Shown: positions 47,769 through 60,024 of the stretch, piece after piece
How the letters are laid out: each line of letters starts with the position of its first letter
Numbering within the stretch: the first letter of the stretch is position 1
Source: Megalobrama amblycephala
Lineage: Eukaryota > Chordata > Actinopteri > Cypriniformes > Xenocyprididae
Assembly: GCF_018812025.1 (NCBI RefSeq)
Contig: NC_063050.1
Location: forward strand, 6,967,694-7,031,693
Direction of reading: 5' to 3'
DNA: 64,000 nucleotides
The notes under the pieces: generated by a model
What the model was told of the DNA's origin: nothing
The model's database searches: none
What the model saw: the letters and a program-made list of their open reading frames with translations, nothing else
Program-made: the position numbers and the translations under genes

Positions 47769-50700
47769 TCATCTTCTGAATGCAATTGGTGCATATTCCA
47801 CACGATCCTCCTCTTTAACTTTCTGTGAAAACGCATAACACAAGATATAATAATAATAGTAAAGTAACAATTCTTTTATAAACTCATGGTGTGGTTGTGT
47901 GTGAGATTAATGTGATAGATCATTTTACTATGAACGCTCATTACTGCCACTGGGCCTGTTGCAATAATCAATATATCAACTTATCACACAATATAAGGAA
48001 AGATCGGACATCGACAGGTGAAAAGAAGGCAACATTTGAGGTCTTATAGTGTTTTCCTGATAACTCCAGTATGGAAGAATAAATCCAAATAGACTCAAAG
48101 CCGCAATTCACTGGTTCATATTTAAATGTAACAACAACGCAAAATGGTGCTCTCTCACAGCTAGAGTTAAGCAGGTTTCACAAGGGAGAGAATGCATTTT
48201 TGCATTCCACTTTACATTCCACTTTATTTCACTGTTTATTTCCCCCCCGTAGTTTTTCTATGTAAACGTGCATTAGATGAATGTTTGACCATCTTTTGCA
48301 GCATCTTGTGCATGCATTATTATGCTGTTATATTATCATTATATATCATAATATATAATTAAATGGTATAAAAACAGTATTAAAATCCCAATAATATTGT
48401 TTATCACAATTTTCTCTGGGACAGTATATCGGCCAACAAAAGTAGTTATCGTGACAGGCCTGACCACCACATAAGAAGAAAGAAATAAAACTAATCATGG
48501 TAAATCATAAAAAAGTGACATACAAAGTTCAGATTATAAAATTAAAAATTCCAAATTATGACACACTGTCCTTAAATCAGATTATGATATGCACAGGTCA
48601 AAATTATTGTCTTAATTTCAACATTTTAAGTTTTTAATCTCATTTTTTAAAACTTTGTATGCAATATTTTCAACATTTTAAGTTGTAATTATGAGTTTTT
48701 AACCTCATAATTTTGATTTATTATGTCAAAATTTTGACTTTTTTGTGTTACGATTTACCAGAGCATATTTTTTCTTCTTAAGTGCTAGAAATGGACTAAA
48801 ATATTACAGACAAAATCAGAAGTGCACACTTATCTACATATGACTCTCTGCTGAAATTATACAAATACTGAACAAATAAACAGTAAATTGTCTCACCGTT
48901 TTCTGTGTGTTTCTCTTGTTAAATGTCGTCTCGGCGTAAGTGATCTCTTCTTCACGAGTCTCAACTGTTTCAACAGCAATAGATGCATTAAAACCACAAA
49001 ACTCAATCTGAACTGTGTGTTACTATTAGAGCTTTCAAATTTAACACTAAAGTAACACTGAAAGTTTTTAAAAAACACATCAACAAATTTAATTTGCCAT
49101 TAGGCCTGTTACTTTTTACACACACAAAAAGTTCCTAAAAGAGTATTTAGCCTTAAATTTAGAGAGACACAGAAATCACACATATTTACACACAAATTGA
49201 ACTGAAATGGGATGTTTAAAAAAGTATTTAACATTCTTTTTATTTAATGAGCATTCAGGTTTAACAAATGCCATCATTTATATAGATCTTGATTTGAGCA
49301 GCAGCTGCATGTAAGATTGTTCATAAAATTGAGAAATCTTTTTTATTTCTGAATTAAAAATACAAATTTATGTTTTTGCATTTTCAGCATTGATGCAGTT
49401 TGAGAAATGCAGTCTGATTTTTTTGTGTGTGACTTGAGTAAACAGCAACGTTCAGTGTCATTATATGCAAATAGACGTATTATGATGTTATGAGAATAAT
49501 TTTAATTAAATGATAAAACAGGGCTATCAGCATTTTTTAAAAAAGATTTATTTCTTTTATTACTTGTTTAAAAGGATAAGAGAACACTTGCCTTCTTTAT
49601 CATTTTTTCTACATTTCCTGCAGATGCAAAATATCCCGACGGCAGCAACAATCAACAGAGATCCAACAGCAGCAGCAGCAGAGATCAGAGCTGTCAGAGA
49701 GACTGGAAGAGCGTAAAAGAGAGATAGTCATTAATGTAAGTGATTGAATCAGTGTGATCTACAACAGAAGACAGAGATCAGATCAGTAAATAATCACATA
49801 TATCAGCTCTGTTGTACCTGCACATGTGTGACAGAGGTGAGTGATGTCCAGATGTTGAGTCTGGTTGCTGATGGGATTGTTCAGCACACAGCTGTAGGTG
49901 TTTTTATCCTGATATTCCACCTCCAGAGGTAGAGAGAGACTGATGCTGAGATCAGACACACTGATGCTGGACAATAAACTGTTTCCTTTGTACCAGGAGA
50001 GAGTCACATGACTCACATTCACAGCTGAACACACCAATGAACAATTTGATGATGATGATGATGAACATTGTGAAGAGTTACTGCTGATGACAGGAACAGG
50101 GAGATGAGCTGAAAAACATCAGAGAATAAACAGGAATATGATCATCTCAAACACTAAAATGATTAAACATTTGAATATGTAAATAGAATATGTATGTTTG
50201 GACACTCACCATAGACAGAAACACTGAATGTTTTTGATGATTCTTTCACTCCACTTATATCTAGTTTATAATCTCCAGCATGTTCAGTTGTGATGTTTGT
50301 GATGGTCAGAGATCCAGTTTGATTGTCCAGCTTCAGTCTGTCTCTGAATCTCCCATCAGGAACATCATATGTGTTGAAGGTTTGGTTCTTTTTCTTTATT
50401 TTAGCTATTTGAGAGTTTTCAGCTCCAAATTTCCACAGTAAATCTTCATCTTCATGTATTTCAGTAAGATCAGTGTATAAAGTGATTGATTCTCCCTCCA
50501 TCACTGACACTGAATCACCAAACACACCTGGAGAAATGTAAAACATTGTGATGTAAAATATCAATGGACTTTATAAACTGCTACTGTGAACTGCTAACTT
50601 TTACTGTGACTGTTATAATTAAGCAGAAAGAGAAAACATTGCCGCAGCGCTTACAGATTGCTTTGGAAATATATATTTCAGGTAGCAATGAATGGAGTAA

Positions 50701-52732
50701 TATGGCAGCATAATTTATGAAAAAATACAGATAACCACAAATAACAAAATGTCACAACGCACATAGTAGCTTAATGCCACAGTGTTTTCTACTACAAGAA
50801 TTATTATTATCCATTTCACAAATGTCAACTTTAAACCAACACACAATAATACACTGGATATTCACACTAAATATTTTAATGGATTAAACACATAAATGCA
50901 TTAACCCCAGATATGAACTCAAAGCAAACAGGTTTCCTAAAACAGCAACAACTTTTAATTTAATTTAAAGTAGCAGGGTTAAAGTTGATCTATTTTAAAT
51001 GTTAATTAACACTAGGATCAAAATGATGGTTTAAACGTAAGTCTGCTTATTTTACATTTTAAAGAATTATTGGAGAAATCTTGATTTAATCTAGATTAAA
51101 GCTTAATCCTTACTGGTGGAACATCCTTAATCTTTAATTTGTTTTAAAGTGCAGAAAACAATCAGTGTTTAAAGTTTCATTATTTATTAACAATAAATAC
51201 ATGATAATTATGAAAGATTGAAAATACAGATTTAATACAGTTTTAATTGCGCTGGATATTTTAAATACATTAAATAAATAAATATATATATATATTTTAT
51301 GATCACTGCAAAGGTATTTTTACATATACTCACACACACACAAGAAATATGGAAAAAAATGACCTGATATTTGAAAGCAGCTCAACAGAAAGGTTCACAC
51401 TTTCTGTAGAGATTTACATTTTCATGACATTTTTCCAGACCTAGAAACTCTAGTGTAAACATCCTAACCCAAAAGAAGACCTGAATTCAAAGTTAGATCT
51501 TTTTTTTTTTTTTTTTTAATATTATTTGTTGTAGTATTTTAAGATTTACAGACAGATAAACAGTACAATCACAGGACAAAAACAAACACAACTACACACA
51601 CACACACATACATAATCCTTCAGTTAGATTCACGTTTGCAGTTAACGACAATGCCAAACACAGACAAGGGAAGTAAAAAAAATAAATAAAATAAAATTAT
51701 TGCCCAATGTGACATTGATAAGGTTAAATTGTACAAAAGGACCAAATGAGATATAGAATAGGCAAAGAAAGGAAAAAAAAAAAAAAGCATAGGCAAATTT
51801 ACTATGAAAACTGATTCAATTTAAGGGGAGTGGCAATAATAAAAGAGAACAATTAGATTTCAAATTGAAGACAGAAGTTAACAAAAATGACAATAATAAA
51901 AAAAAAAAAAACATTTTAAATTGTTTCATCATTATTGGTTTTTAACATGTTATTGAAAAGAGGCCTCCAAGAAGCTTCAAATTTATCTATATTTCCAGAG
52001 ATACTATATCTGAGTCCTTCCACATGCAGAGTGGAGGAAAGTTCTGACAACCAGATCTTGAATAGTGGCGTCGAATTTTTCTTCTTTTGGCAATCATCGT
52101 GCCATACTTTATAGGCAGTCGGGTAGCATGATTAAGGCACTGCAGGGAAGTTGACCAGCCAAGAATGGCAGTCGCAGGGTCTACTGGAAGCTCACATGTA
52201 TACGCTTCAGAAAGAAATTGAAAAACTTCTGAACAGAATTCACCAAGTGTTGGGCATGCCCAGAAAAGATGGCCAAGAGAGCCCTCCACAGATTCACACT
52301 TATTGCAGAGAGACAAGATAGTAGGAGAGAAAGTATAACCCTAGAGAAATGCAATCTGTGCAACACTTTATACTGAATAAAGCTGGTGCCTAGCATTAAT
52401 AGAACAGGTGTATATATTTTAAGACATTTTCCCCAGTCCTCCTCAGAGACCTGAACATCTAGTTACTCTTTCCAATCATTTTTCAGACGGGTAGTGGAAA
52501 TTAGCTGATTTATTAAAAAAAGTTTGTAGATCTTGTATTATATTCATACAATATTCATAATTCATTTGGTACATAACAGCAGATGAAAATATGAAAAAAT
52601 AAATTGAATTTGAACAGCAGAATAGCAGCAGATTTATTAGTCTGAAATTTAAAACAAGCCATAAAAATGTTTTTATAACTCACCAGTCAGGCTCCAGCAG
52701 CACAAACAGAACAAAACCAACCTGTGACACAT
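47769..52732 (-). CDS. Gene C: SLAM/CD2-like receptor with ITIM-type tail, 296 aa
   Basis: Six exons: 52684-52732 (signal peptide [17 protein letters not shown]), 50210-50527 (V-like, residues 17-122), 49818-50108 (C2, 123-219), 49592-49702 (TM), 48897-48964 and 47769-47822 (tail). They sum to 891 nt without a stop. The domain signatures match gene B: a cysteine-free V domain with [11 protein letters not shown] and [16 protein letters not shown], and a C2 domain with VCSA, YSC and LCHTC cysteines. The TM segment contains four alanines followed by [16 protein letters not shown]. The tail has ITYAET (Y266) and VEYAPI (Y289, ITIM pattern); the second tyrosine of B (FYKR) is asparagine here (FNKR). 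The TM acceptor is shifted relative to B (CTCTTCCAG), removing two codons. The intron after the TM exon has a GC donor. A LINE fragment sits in intron 1. It is the close paralogue of B and converges with gene E. Confidence 0.82.
51491..52520 (-). mobile_element. 5'-truncated LINE in gene C intron 1
   Basis: On the minus strand the block ends in a poly-A tail (18 T on the plus strand at about 51491-51510). Near 52000-52316 it encodes a LINE C-terminal region with [19 protein letters not shown], the CCHC-like end of L1/Tx1-type reverse transcriptases. The GTAGATCTT-like target is repeated at both edges. Gene B intron 1 lacks it and reads AAAGTTAGTAGATCTTGTAT at 22576. Confidence 0.75.
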
Positions 52733-52830
52733 TTTCTCAGTGGTTCAGTGTGTGATCTAACGGCAGAACTGTTGAAGTGTTGTGTGAATCCTCTGATGAC
52801 AGCGTTTGACACTCCTAGTTTAAGCGCTGC

Positions 52831-52838
52831 ATTTGCAT
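52831..52838 (-). promoter_or_regulatory. Octamer motif upstream of gene C
   Basis: ATTTGCAT reads ATGCAAAT on the gene strand, the octamer bound by Oct-1/Oct-2 in immunoglobulin promoters, 99 bp before the start codon. Gene B has TTTTGCAT at the same place, one mismatch. Confidence 0.45.
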
Positions 52839-53039
52839 ACGATATAAGGTTATAGTTTATCTGGCCATTATTAAAGACTTTAACTGTTCTTAATCAATTA
52901 AAAATATTCATAATTTTTTATCAAAAGGTTAGGGGCTCATATCAGTACTTCCTTTAGTGCCTTTCAAAAGGGTACCGCACCATTGACAGCTTTTATTCTG
53001 AGACTGATGCTACCTGACTGTTTCAAATGGATAAAAGTA

Positions 53040-55138
53040 CAACTCCAATTCCAGAAAATTTGGGACATTTTGTAAAATGCAATAAAATTAAGAATCTGTG
53101 ATTTATTTATTGTCTTTAACCTTTATTTAACTGACAATTGTGCAAAGAAAAGATTTTCAATGTTTTCACTGACCAACTTAAAGGATTAGTTCACTTTCAA
53201 ATTAAAATTTGCTGATAATTTACTCACCCCCATGTCATCCAAGATGTTCATGTCCTTCTTTCTTTCAAAAAGAAATGAAGGTTTTTGATGAAAACATTCC
53301 AGGATTTTTCTCCTTATAGTGGACTTTAATGGCCTCCAAACGGTTGAAGGTCAAAATTACAGTTTCATTGCAGCTTCAAAGCATTCTACAAGATCCCAGA
53401 TGAGGAATAAGGGTCTTATCTAGAGAAACCATCGCTCATTTTCTACAACCTTATGACAGTTTGAACTAAATTGTCATATACAATATGCTTGTGCAAGTAT
53501 ATAACAATTAGTTCAAACTTTAACCTGTGGAGGGCAGTAATAAGAAGAGAGCTAGTTCAAGATGGGCATTTATGGTTAAAACGTATATAATTTTATTTTT
53601 ATTTTTTTTAGAAAATGAGTGATGGTTTCTCTAGATAAGACCCTTATTTCTCATCTGGGATCATTTAGAATGCTTTGAAGCTGCACTGAAACTGTAATTT
53701 TGACCTTCAACCGTTTGGAGGCCATTGAAGTCCACTATATGGAGAAAAATCCTGGAATATTTTATGAAAAACCTTAATTTCTTTTCGACTGAAGAAAGAA
53801 AGACATGAACATCTTGGATGACATTGGGGTGAGTAAATTATCAGGAAATTTTAATTTGAAAGTGAACTAATCATTTAATATATTAAATGATATTATTTTG
53901 TAGATATAAACAAATTTTGATTTTGATGGCTGCAACACACTCAAAAAAAAAAAGCTGGGACAGATTTCATGAGAGAATTCTCAAACAATTCAAAAATTAC
54001 ATTTGTCAGTGCAAGATTGCAAAATAGTGATGTCTTTCTCCATCTACCAAATATAAATTGTGGAAAGATTCACGGAATTCAGAGAAATCTCAGTCCGTGT
54101 AGGTCAAGGCAGGAGACCTCCGTTGAATGTGCGTGACCTTTGAGTCCTCAGATGGCATTGCATTAGAAACCGTCATGCTATTGTGTTAAATACAGCCACA
54201 TGGACTTGGAAGTACTTTGGAATACCAATGTCACTTAACAGTCTGACGCTGCATCAAGAAATGCAACTCGAATCTCTGTTACACAAGGAGAAATCTATAC
54301 ATCTGTTCAATGCAGAGATGCTGCCAAATTCTCTGGGTCCGAGCTCATCTCAGATGGTCTAAAAGACAGTGGAAATGTGTACTGTGGTCAGATGACTCCA
54401 TGTTTCAGCTTGTTTTTGTGAAAAAACTGACATCGAGTTCTTAGTCCCAAAGATGAAAGGGACCATCCAGACTTTCATCAGTGACAGGTGCAAAAGCAAA
54501 CTTCTGTCATGGTATGAGGGAGCATCAGTGCAAATTTAATAGGTGACTTGCATTTGTGTGAAGGTACCACTGACATGGAGGCATATATTTGGATTGTACA
54601 GAGACACATGCTGCCATCAAAATGACATCTTTTCTAAGAAGCAAGACAAAGCCAGGCCTCATTCTGCACATGCAACATCAGAGTGGTTTCTAGACACTCT
54701 ACACCGAAGAAGGGATGTGCTTGACTGCCTGCCTACAGTCCAGATCTGACTCTTATTGAAATTGTACAGGCAATCAGACAACAATGACCACAGACTGTTG
54801 AGCAGATGTCTTGTATCAGGAGAGATTGGGCAAAAATTCCACTTGCAAAACTATAACAATTAGTATCATCCATTCCTGAACAGTTAAGAACTGTAATTAA
54901 AAGGAAAGGTGATGTGACACAGTGGTAAACATAGCTCTGTCTTACTGTGTGTTGCAGCCATCAAAATCAAAATGTGTTTATATTTCTAAAATACAATTGA
55001 ATTGGTTAGGGAAAACATTGAAAATCTTTTCTCTGTACTTTGGTCAGTTAAATAAAATTTAAAGAGAATTAACAAATCACAGATTCTTGATGTTATTACA
55101 TTTTACAAAATGTCCAAACTTTTCTGGAATTGGGGTTC
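53040..55138 (+). mobile_element. Degenerate 2.1-kb TA-flanked DNA transposon with long terminal inverted repeats
   Basis: The left end CAACTCCAATTCCAGAAAAT and the right end (mirror of GAACCCCAATTCCAGAAAAG) pair over about 70 bases and are flanked by TA (53038-53039 and 55139-55140). Around 54560-54770 broken frames resemble the end of a Tc1/mariner transposase (KARPHSA, then VLDCLPTVQI in place of WPAYSPDLxPIE). Stops and shifts are frequent. A TTAA MITE (53182-53874) is nested inside. It is absent from the matching site in unit 1. Confidence 0.65.
53182..53874. mobile_element. 693-bp foldback TTAA MITE nested in the TA-flanked transposon
   Basis: Flanked by TTAA (53178-53181 and 53875-53878), with ends AGGATTAGTTCACTTTCAAA and its mirror. 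The arms, about 300 bases each, are almost perfect inverted repeats; for example GTCTTATCTAGAGAAACCAT at 53413 mirrors ATGGTTTCTCTAGATAAGAC at 53622. Only the 80 or so central bases are unpaired. It has no coding capacity. Confidence 0.8.
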
Positions 55139-55384
55139 TAGAAGAATATTGTGTGAATTGTGGATGAACTACATTTCATGGCGATATTAAGCACAACTCT
55201 GGTGATTTTACAATTGCTTATTTATTCTACATTTTTGTGAATGGAAAAACCAGAGTACACAGTTAACCCTGATATGGCCCTCATTTCCCCTATACTCTCA
55301 GGTTCTTTGGGGTCAATTCAGACCCCACACATTTACAGAGCAATTGTGTAAAAAATATTTTTAAAAATTTAATACAAATTATAT

Positions 55385-55490
55385 ACAAAATTATATATAT
55401 AATTTAATACAAATTATATATATATATATTATATATATATACATCACAACTTTGATTAACTTGTTTTGATCCATATATATATATATATAC
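55385..55490. repeat. (AT)n-rich tract
   Basis: Several TATATATA runs in low-complexity AT sequence. The flanks to 56010 are unassigned except 55900-56010, which matches 24610-24720. Confidence 0.7.
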
Positions 55491-56008
55491 ATTTATGCTG
55501 TGTTTTGGGTGATATGTGGTACTTTTTTTACTGCACAATTACTCAACTACACCATTAGTGTGTATATGAAATATTATATTTTTTTCTGAAAAAAATACAT
55601 TAATGATGATTTGAATTAAATATAAGTTGCAGAATTCTGCCATCTGCTGGCTAGAAAAAAAAATGTTGGTACTGAAGTTTTAGAGGTGTTTTGACCGTAT
55701 ATATCCAGCAGAGGGCCATAGAAATCCATTCATTTTTCTGGATGTGGCCAACTCATCAAAACAAATTTAAAAGTATTAAAAATAAAATTAAAATAAGTAT
55801 TTTGTAAAAGTTTAGAATTTGTTGTTTGGGGAGTTCTGAAGTGCCTATGTTTGCAATAATAACATATATGTACAAAAATATAACTAAAATGCCACAAAAA
55901 AAATCCTTAAGACTCAGATTGTATTTACAAAATATTTGTTTCAATAAACCAAATGTAAACCATTTTTGACTTTAGAATAAGAAATTTTTAAAAAATATGT
56001 AAATAAAT

Positions 56009-56011
<3 letters not shown>

Positions 56012-56046
<35 letters not shown>

Positions 56047-56056
56047 CATGCAAAAG

Positions 56057-56091
<35 letters not shown>

Positions 56092-56176
56092 GGTCTCACC
56101 CCTTCATATCTGCTTTTTGTTTACAATCATGGTTGAATTTTGTCAAATTTGATTCAAACACGCTTTGTGGCAGGCC

Positions 56177-56218
<42 letters not shown>
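56012..56218. repeat. Three (GT)n microsatellite blocks
   Basis: GT runs at 56012-56043, 56060-56090 and 56178-56218, separated by unique sequence. The position matches the (GT)n at 24769 in unit 1. Confidence 0.85.
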
Positions 56219-56219
<1 letters not shown>

Positions 56220-56239
56220 ACTGAGGTTCATCTTCAAAC

Positions 56240-56256
56240 TGAGTCAAACTGAAACC
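56240..56256 (-). promoter_or_regulatory. AP-1/IRF composite (AICE1-like) upstream of gene C
   Basis: TGAGTCAAACTGAAACC is identical over 17 bases to the site at 6381. Flanking GTGGTTGGTTTTCTAAATGA and TTTGATCCATTGGGTGG are shared with unit 1. It lies 3.5 kb upstream of gene C, of which 2.1 kb is an inserted transposon. Confidence 0.45.
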
Positions 56257-57486
56257 TGATGTGGTTGGTTTTCTAAATGATTTGATCCATTGGGTGGAAA
56301 AAAACATATGTTGGTGACACTGGGCATTCAGAGCATGTGATTTTAACAAACAATATTGACCGATTTCGATACCGATATTTGTCACTTGCTCTCTTATTTT
56401 TGTCATTAACATGTCATTAAGATGGATAGTGTTTTGATCATATTTCAAATCAGCAAAGTTTAAAAAAAAAAGAAAAGAAAAAAAATGCATTAAATTATAC
56501 TAGCTAGTTTATTGCTGCATCATCAAATAATTTCTAATGAACATGGATTGGATCCATTTAACATTTAGCAGGTGAACAATGTTTGAAATTGCCCCTATAC
56601 CCTCGTTCACTATTCCCTACACGAGTCCACTAATATAGTCCACTTGAAGGAATGAATAAAAACAGTGAACTAATTTGGACACTGAGTGCGCCAGAAGGAC
56701 TGCTGCTTTTGCAAAGTTTGGGCTTGCTGTTTGATAATCATTTGAAGCTTAGCAAACTGGCAGCTCCAGCAGTAATGAAAAAATGATCTTGAGTTCTGTC
56801 ATGGAAACTAGAATATATAAACCTTAAATAAAACATTTAATAATGAAGTAAAAATGTATTTATCTCTATGATATGATATACTGTAGCCACATTGGGAAGT
56901 GGATGGATGGAAGTTTCAGCTGCAGTCGGCATCCTCTGGTCAGAAGCGGAAATGTATTCGGTATGTGGCGCGACTCTCACAGTGCATTCGTTATTGTGGT
57001 GCACTGTGGGATTGAATGAGTGCACTCGGTAACGTTCACTGTGGTTTCAGACACCACTACAAATGGCTGATTTCGGACACTGGAGTTCCCTGTGCCTTTG
57101 TTGAGACCAGACTAAAGCATCCGCATATCTGTCACACTCCTGTTACACTCCTCATAACTTCTGTTTTCTGCTTGTGAGCTCCCTCTGTTTCGGGGAAAAT
57201 TAATTTTGAGGAAAATTAATAGAAATGCTCAAAAATGTGATGTAAACATATGCTATTTTGTCACAATTTTGTAAATGTGTAAGCCTTTGAACCTAAAAGA
57301 TTTAATAGAGTTGATTTGTGCATTCTTGTGATCATAAATGAATGGAAGCAGTTGCAACCAAATGGGTGTGTTCTCTTTTTTAATGTAAATATCAGTTAGA
57401 TTCAGCATGATTGATGTGCACTCCTGACAAATTAATAAGTTACTGTAACTGTAAAGTTTTTTATTGTAAAACATTGGTCAAATATG

Positions 57487-58040
57487 GATCACGTTGTTAG
57501 CCCTGCCTCGCACTGGCCCGACAGTGGAAATGCGGCTAGTGATGCCATTGACTGGCCCTCACGTTCCCCAGACCTAAATCCAATTGCAAACCTCTGGGAC
57601 ATTATGCATGGGAGCATCTGAAGCCACCAAGTAGCACCACAGACCAGGAGCTCACTGATGCCCTGATCCAGGTCTGGGAGGAGATCCCGCAGGACACCAT
57701 GTATTCGCCATCTCATCAGAAGCATGCCCACGTTGTTGTGAGTGCATACAGGCATGTGGGGTCCATATACACTACTGACTTGCATTATGAGTTGCTGTGA
57801 TGAACTTAATGCAGTTTGGATCAGCCTGCAACTTCAGTTTTTTTACATAGTTTTTTGGTGTGATTTTGAATCCAGCCCTCAATGTGTTGATGATTTTGAT
57901 TTCCATCGACTGTTGTCACATGATTTAGTTCTTAAATTGTAGAATGTATATAAAGAAAGATTTGATCAAGTTGAATATTTAATTCATTGAGATTCAGTAT
58001 GATTTATGTGTACACTTATTTTTTTTGAGCAGTGTATTTT
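57487..58040 (+). mobile_element. 3' remnant of a Tc1/mariner-type transposon
   Basis: The plus strand encodes DWPSRSPDLNPIANLWDIMH, the end of a DDE transposase with the third catalytic glutamate replaced by alanine, followed by a frameshift and SSTTDQELTDALIQVWEEIP. The right end finishes near TTTTTTTTGAGCAGTGTA. The 5' part is missing. The preceding 56345-57480 holds nothing I can name. Confidence 0.7.
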
Positions 58041-58074
58041 TCCCCCCACTATGGTTTATAATTAGCTGTTCACT

Positions 58075-58300
58075 TCAAGCACCATCAGCTTTAGGAGTTT
58101 TAGTGTTTCTGTCAGTGGTGAGTTTAAATCAATCATTCACTGCAGTTTCCTTTCAGGAATGTAAAAAAAAATAATAATAATAATACAGTTGAAAATTATA
58201 CATCAATCCAATAAATGAAAAAGTGAGCTTTGACTCAGCATTAAAATATAATGAATTTCATCTCTATCCCTTTCACATGCACATCAAGTGACACCACAGT
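58075..58300 (+). pseudogene. Scrap of a tandem-V receptor gene (3' end of V1 exon and intron)
   Basis: CATCAGCTTTAGGAGTTTTA, then GTGTTTCTGTCAGTG|GTGAGT, corresponds to the end of the gene D V1 exon and its donor (12955-12990). The match continues into the intron (ATCATTCACTGCA, then ATGAAAAAGTGAGCTTTG at 58216 against 13049). The exon 5' part is replaced by the Tc1 remnant. It shows that a third plus-strand member once existed here, facing gene F. Confidence 0.65.
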
Positions 58301-58619
58301 TTAGTGACACAATTTTCACATTACTTATTGTCACATGACCCTGAAAACACCAGATGGTGCCACTCAAGCAATGACAGTATAAAGATATTTTATTCTAATA
58401 AACCAAAGTAATTTGTGATTAATAGAGTTATTATGTTTTTATTATTATAAACATAAGAGCAGTGACTGTGAGAACAGCAGCATCATAGCGCACCCTTTCG
58501 TGTAAAAGCAGTGCTATTCTTAGAGAAAGGGGATTTTCTGCTTTGGCCACTAGAGAGCGATGATGTCCTTGTGCTGAATTTGCCTATTTAAATAGGAGTA
58601 CAGAGCCAACATTGACGGG

Positions 58620-59070
58620 TGGGATCAATATTAATAAATTTAGTACATTTCCATTGAGCTAAAAATAGAACATGAATCTGGAAGTTCTATATTTTGAGTA
58701 GGTCTACTACGAGTAGCAGAGAATAAATATGAACTAAAAGGTGTGAGTCAGGCCCCATATCAGCTCTCCTTTCTGTTTTGATCACCGTGTTTTGGTGACA
58801 TTTTCATACACAGGCTCCTTCTTTGATTTCTGCAAGGAAAAATACAAATTACTGTCAGTCAGGAACCTGCTGATGCAACAGTTTAATAACACACCCAACA
58901 TAAACCAGCCTTTACAAAAATGTCTAAATTATTTAAATAGAAATGTAATAATTTCTGAGACTGGTCATACTTTTTAATTTTTGGATAACATTTTTTGCCA
59001 TCTTGTGGTGGGTCAGTCAGAGTAGTGTAGAGTAGTGGTTTGGATTCAAAAATACTGACACGCATTTGCA
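58620..59070. repeat. Rightmost part of the duplicated block (unit 2)
   Basis: Matches 25780-26060: CATGAATCTGGA, TATTTTGAGTAGGTCTACT, CAGGCTCCTTCTTTGATTTC and GCCATCTTGTGGT occur in the same order. An extra 150 bases or so (58845-58990) are present here only. Confidence 0.6.
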
Positions 59071-59275
59071 TTACGCTGTCTTTTTTAGGTCATCACATTG
59101 AAGCACTGCTGCTGAAAAGAAGTACTTGAAACACTACTTTATATTTTATTCTGTGATAATTCTGGGGCGGCAAAGCTTTTTCTTAGAGTGGCAGTTGCCA
59201 CATGCTACTCCTGTACATCCGCCCCTGGATTGCGGTTATAAAAGTTTTAAGAATTACGTGCTCCCATTCTGTTGT

Positions 59276-59955
59276 AAAGGGTTGGTTCGCCTAAAAATGA
59301 AAATTCTGTCATTTATTACTTACCCTCATGTCATTCCACACCCGCATGACCTTCGTTAATCTTTGGAACACAAATTAAGATATTTTAGTTGAAATCCGAT
59401 GGCTCCGTGAGGCCTGCATAGGTAGCAATGACATTTCCTCTCTTAAGATCCATTAATGTACTAAAAACATATTTAAATCAGTTCATGTGAGTACAGTGGT
59501 TCAATATTAATATTATAAAGCGACGAGAATATTTTTGGTGCGCCAAAAAAACAAAATAACGACTTAATTAGTGATAACAATTTCAAAACACTGCTTCAGG
59601 AAGCATCGGAGCACAATGAATCAGCGTGTTGAATCATGATTCAGATCGCGTGTCAAACTGCTAAACGGCTGAAATCATGTGACTTTGGCGCTCCGAACCG
59701 CTGATTCGACATGCTGATTCACCAAAAATATTCTAGTTGCTTTATAATATTAATATTGAACCACTGTACTCGCATGAACTGATTTAAATATGTTTTTAGT
59801 ACATTAATGGATCATTGCAAATGTCATTGCTGGCTATGGAGCCATTGGATTTCAGCTAAAATATCTTAATTTGTGTTCTGAAGATGAACGAAGGTCTTAC
59901 GGGATGAGGGTGAGTAATAAATGACAGAATTTTCATTATTGGGTTAACTAACTGT
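59276..59955. mobile_element. 680-bp foldback MITE of the TTAA family
   Basis: The left end GGTTGGTTCGCCTAAAAATG and the right end (mirror, ATTTTCATTATTGGGTTAAC) are diverged family termini. TTAA is present at 59956-59959, but the left target reads GTAA. The arms mirror each other, for example ATATTTAAATCAGTTCATGT at 59469 against CATGAACTGATTTAAATATG at 59773. Confidence 0.65.
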
Positions 59956-60024
59956 TTAAGGGAGGTTAGGCTGTGATGTTTGGAAATTGCAGTAATTTTT
60001 TGGTTTGTTTATAATACCTAATAG

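Noticed and set aside
54543..54749. Open frame with KARPHSA considered as a host gene
   Set aside because: It lies inside TA-flanked terminal inverted repeats and resembles the end of a Tc1/mariner transposase.
56016..56252. Valine/cysteine-repeat open frame
   Set aside because: Translation of (GT)n microsatellites, not coding.
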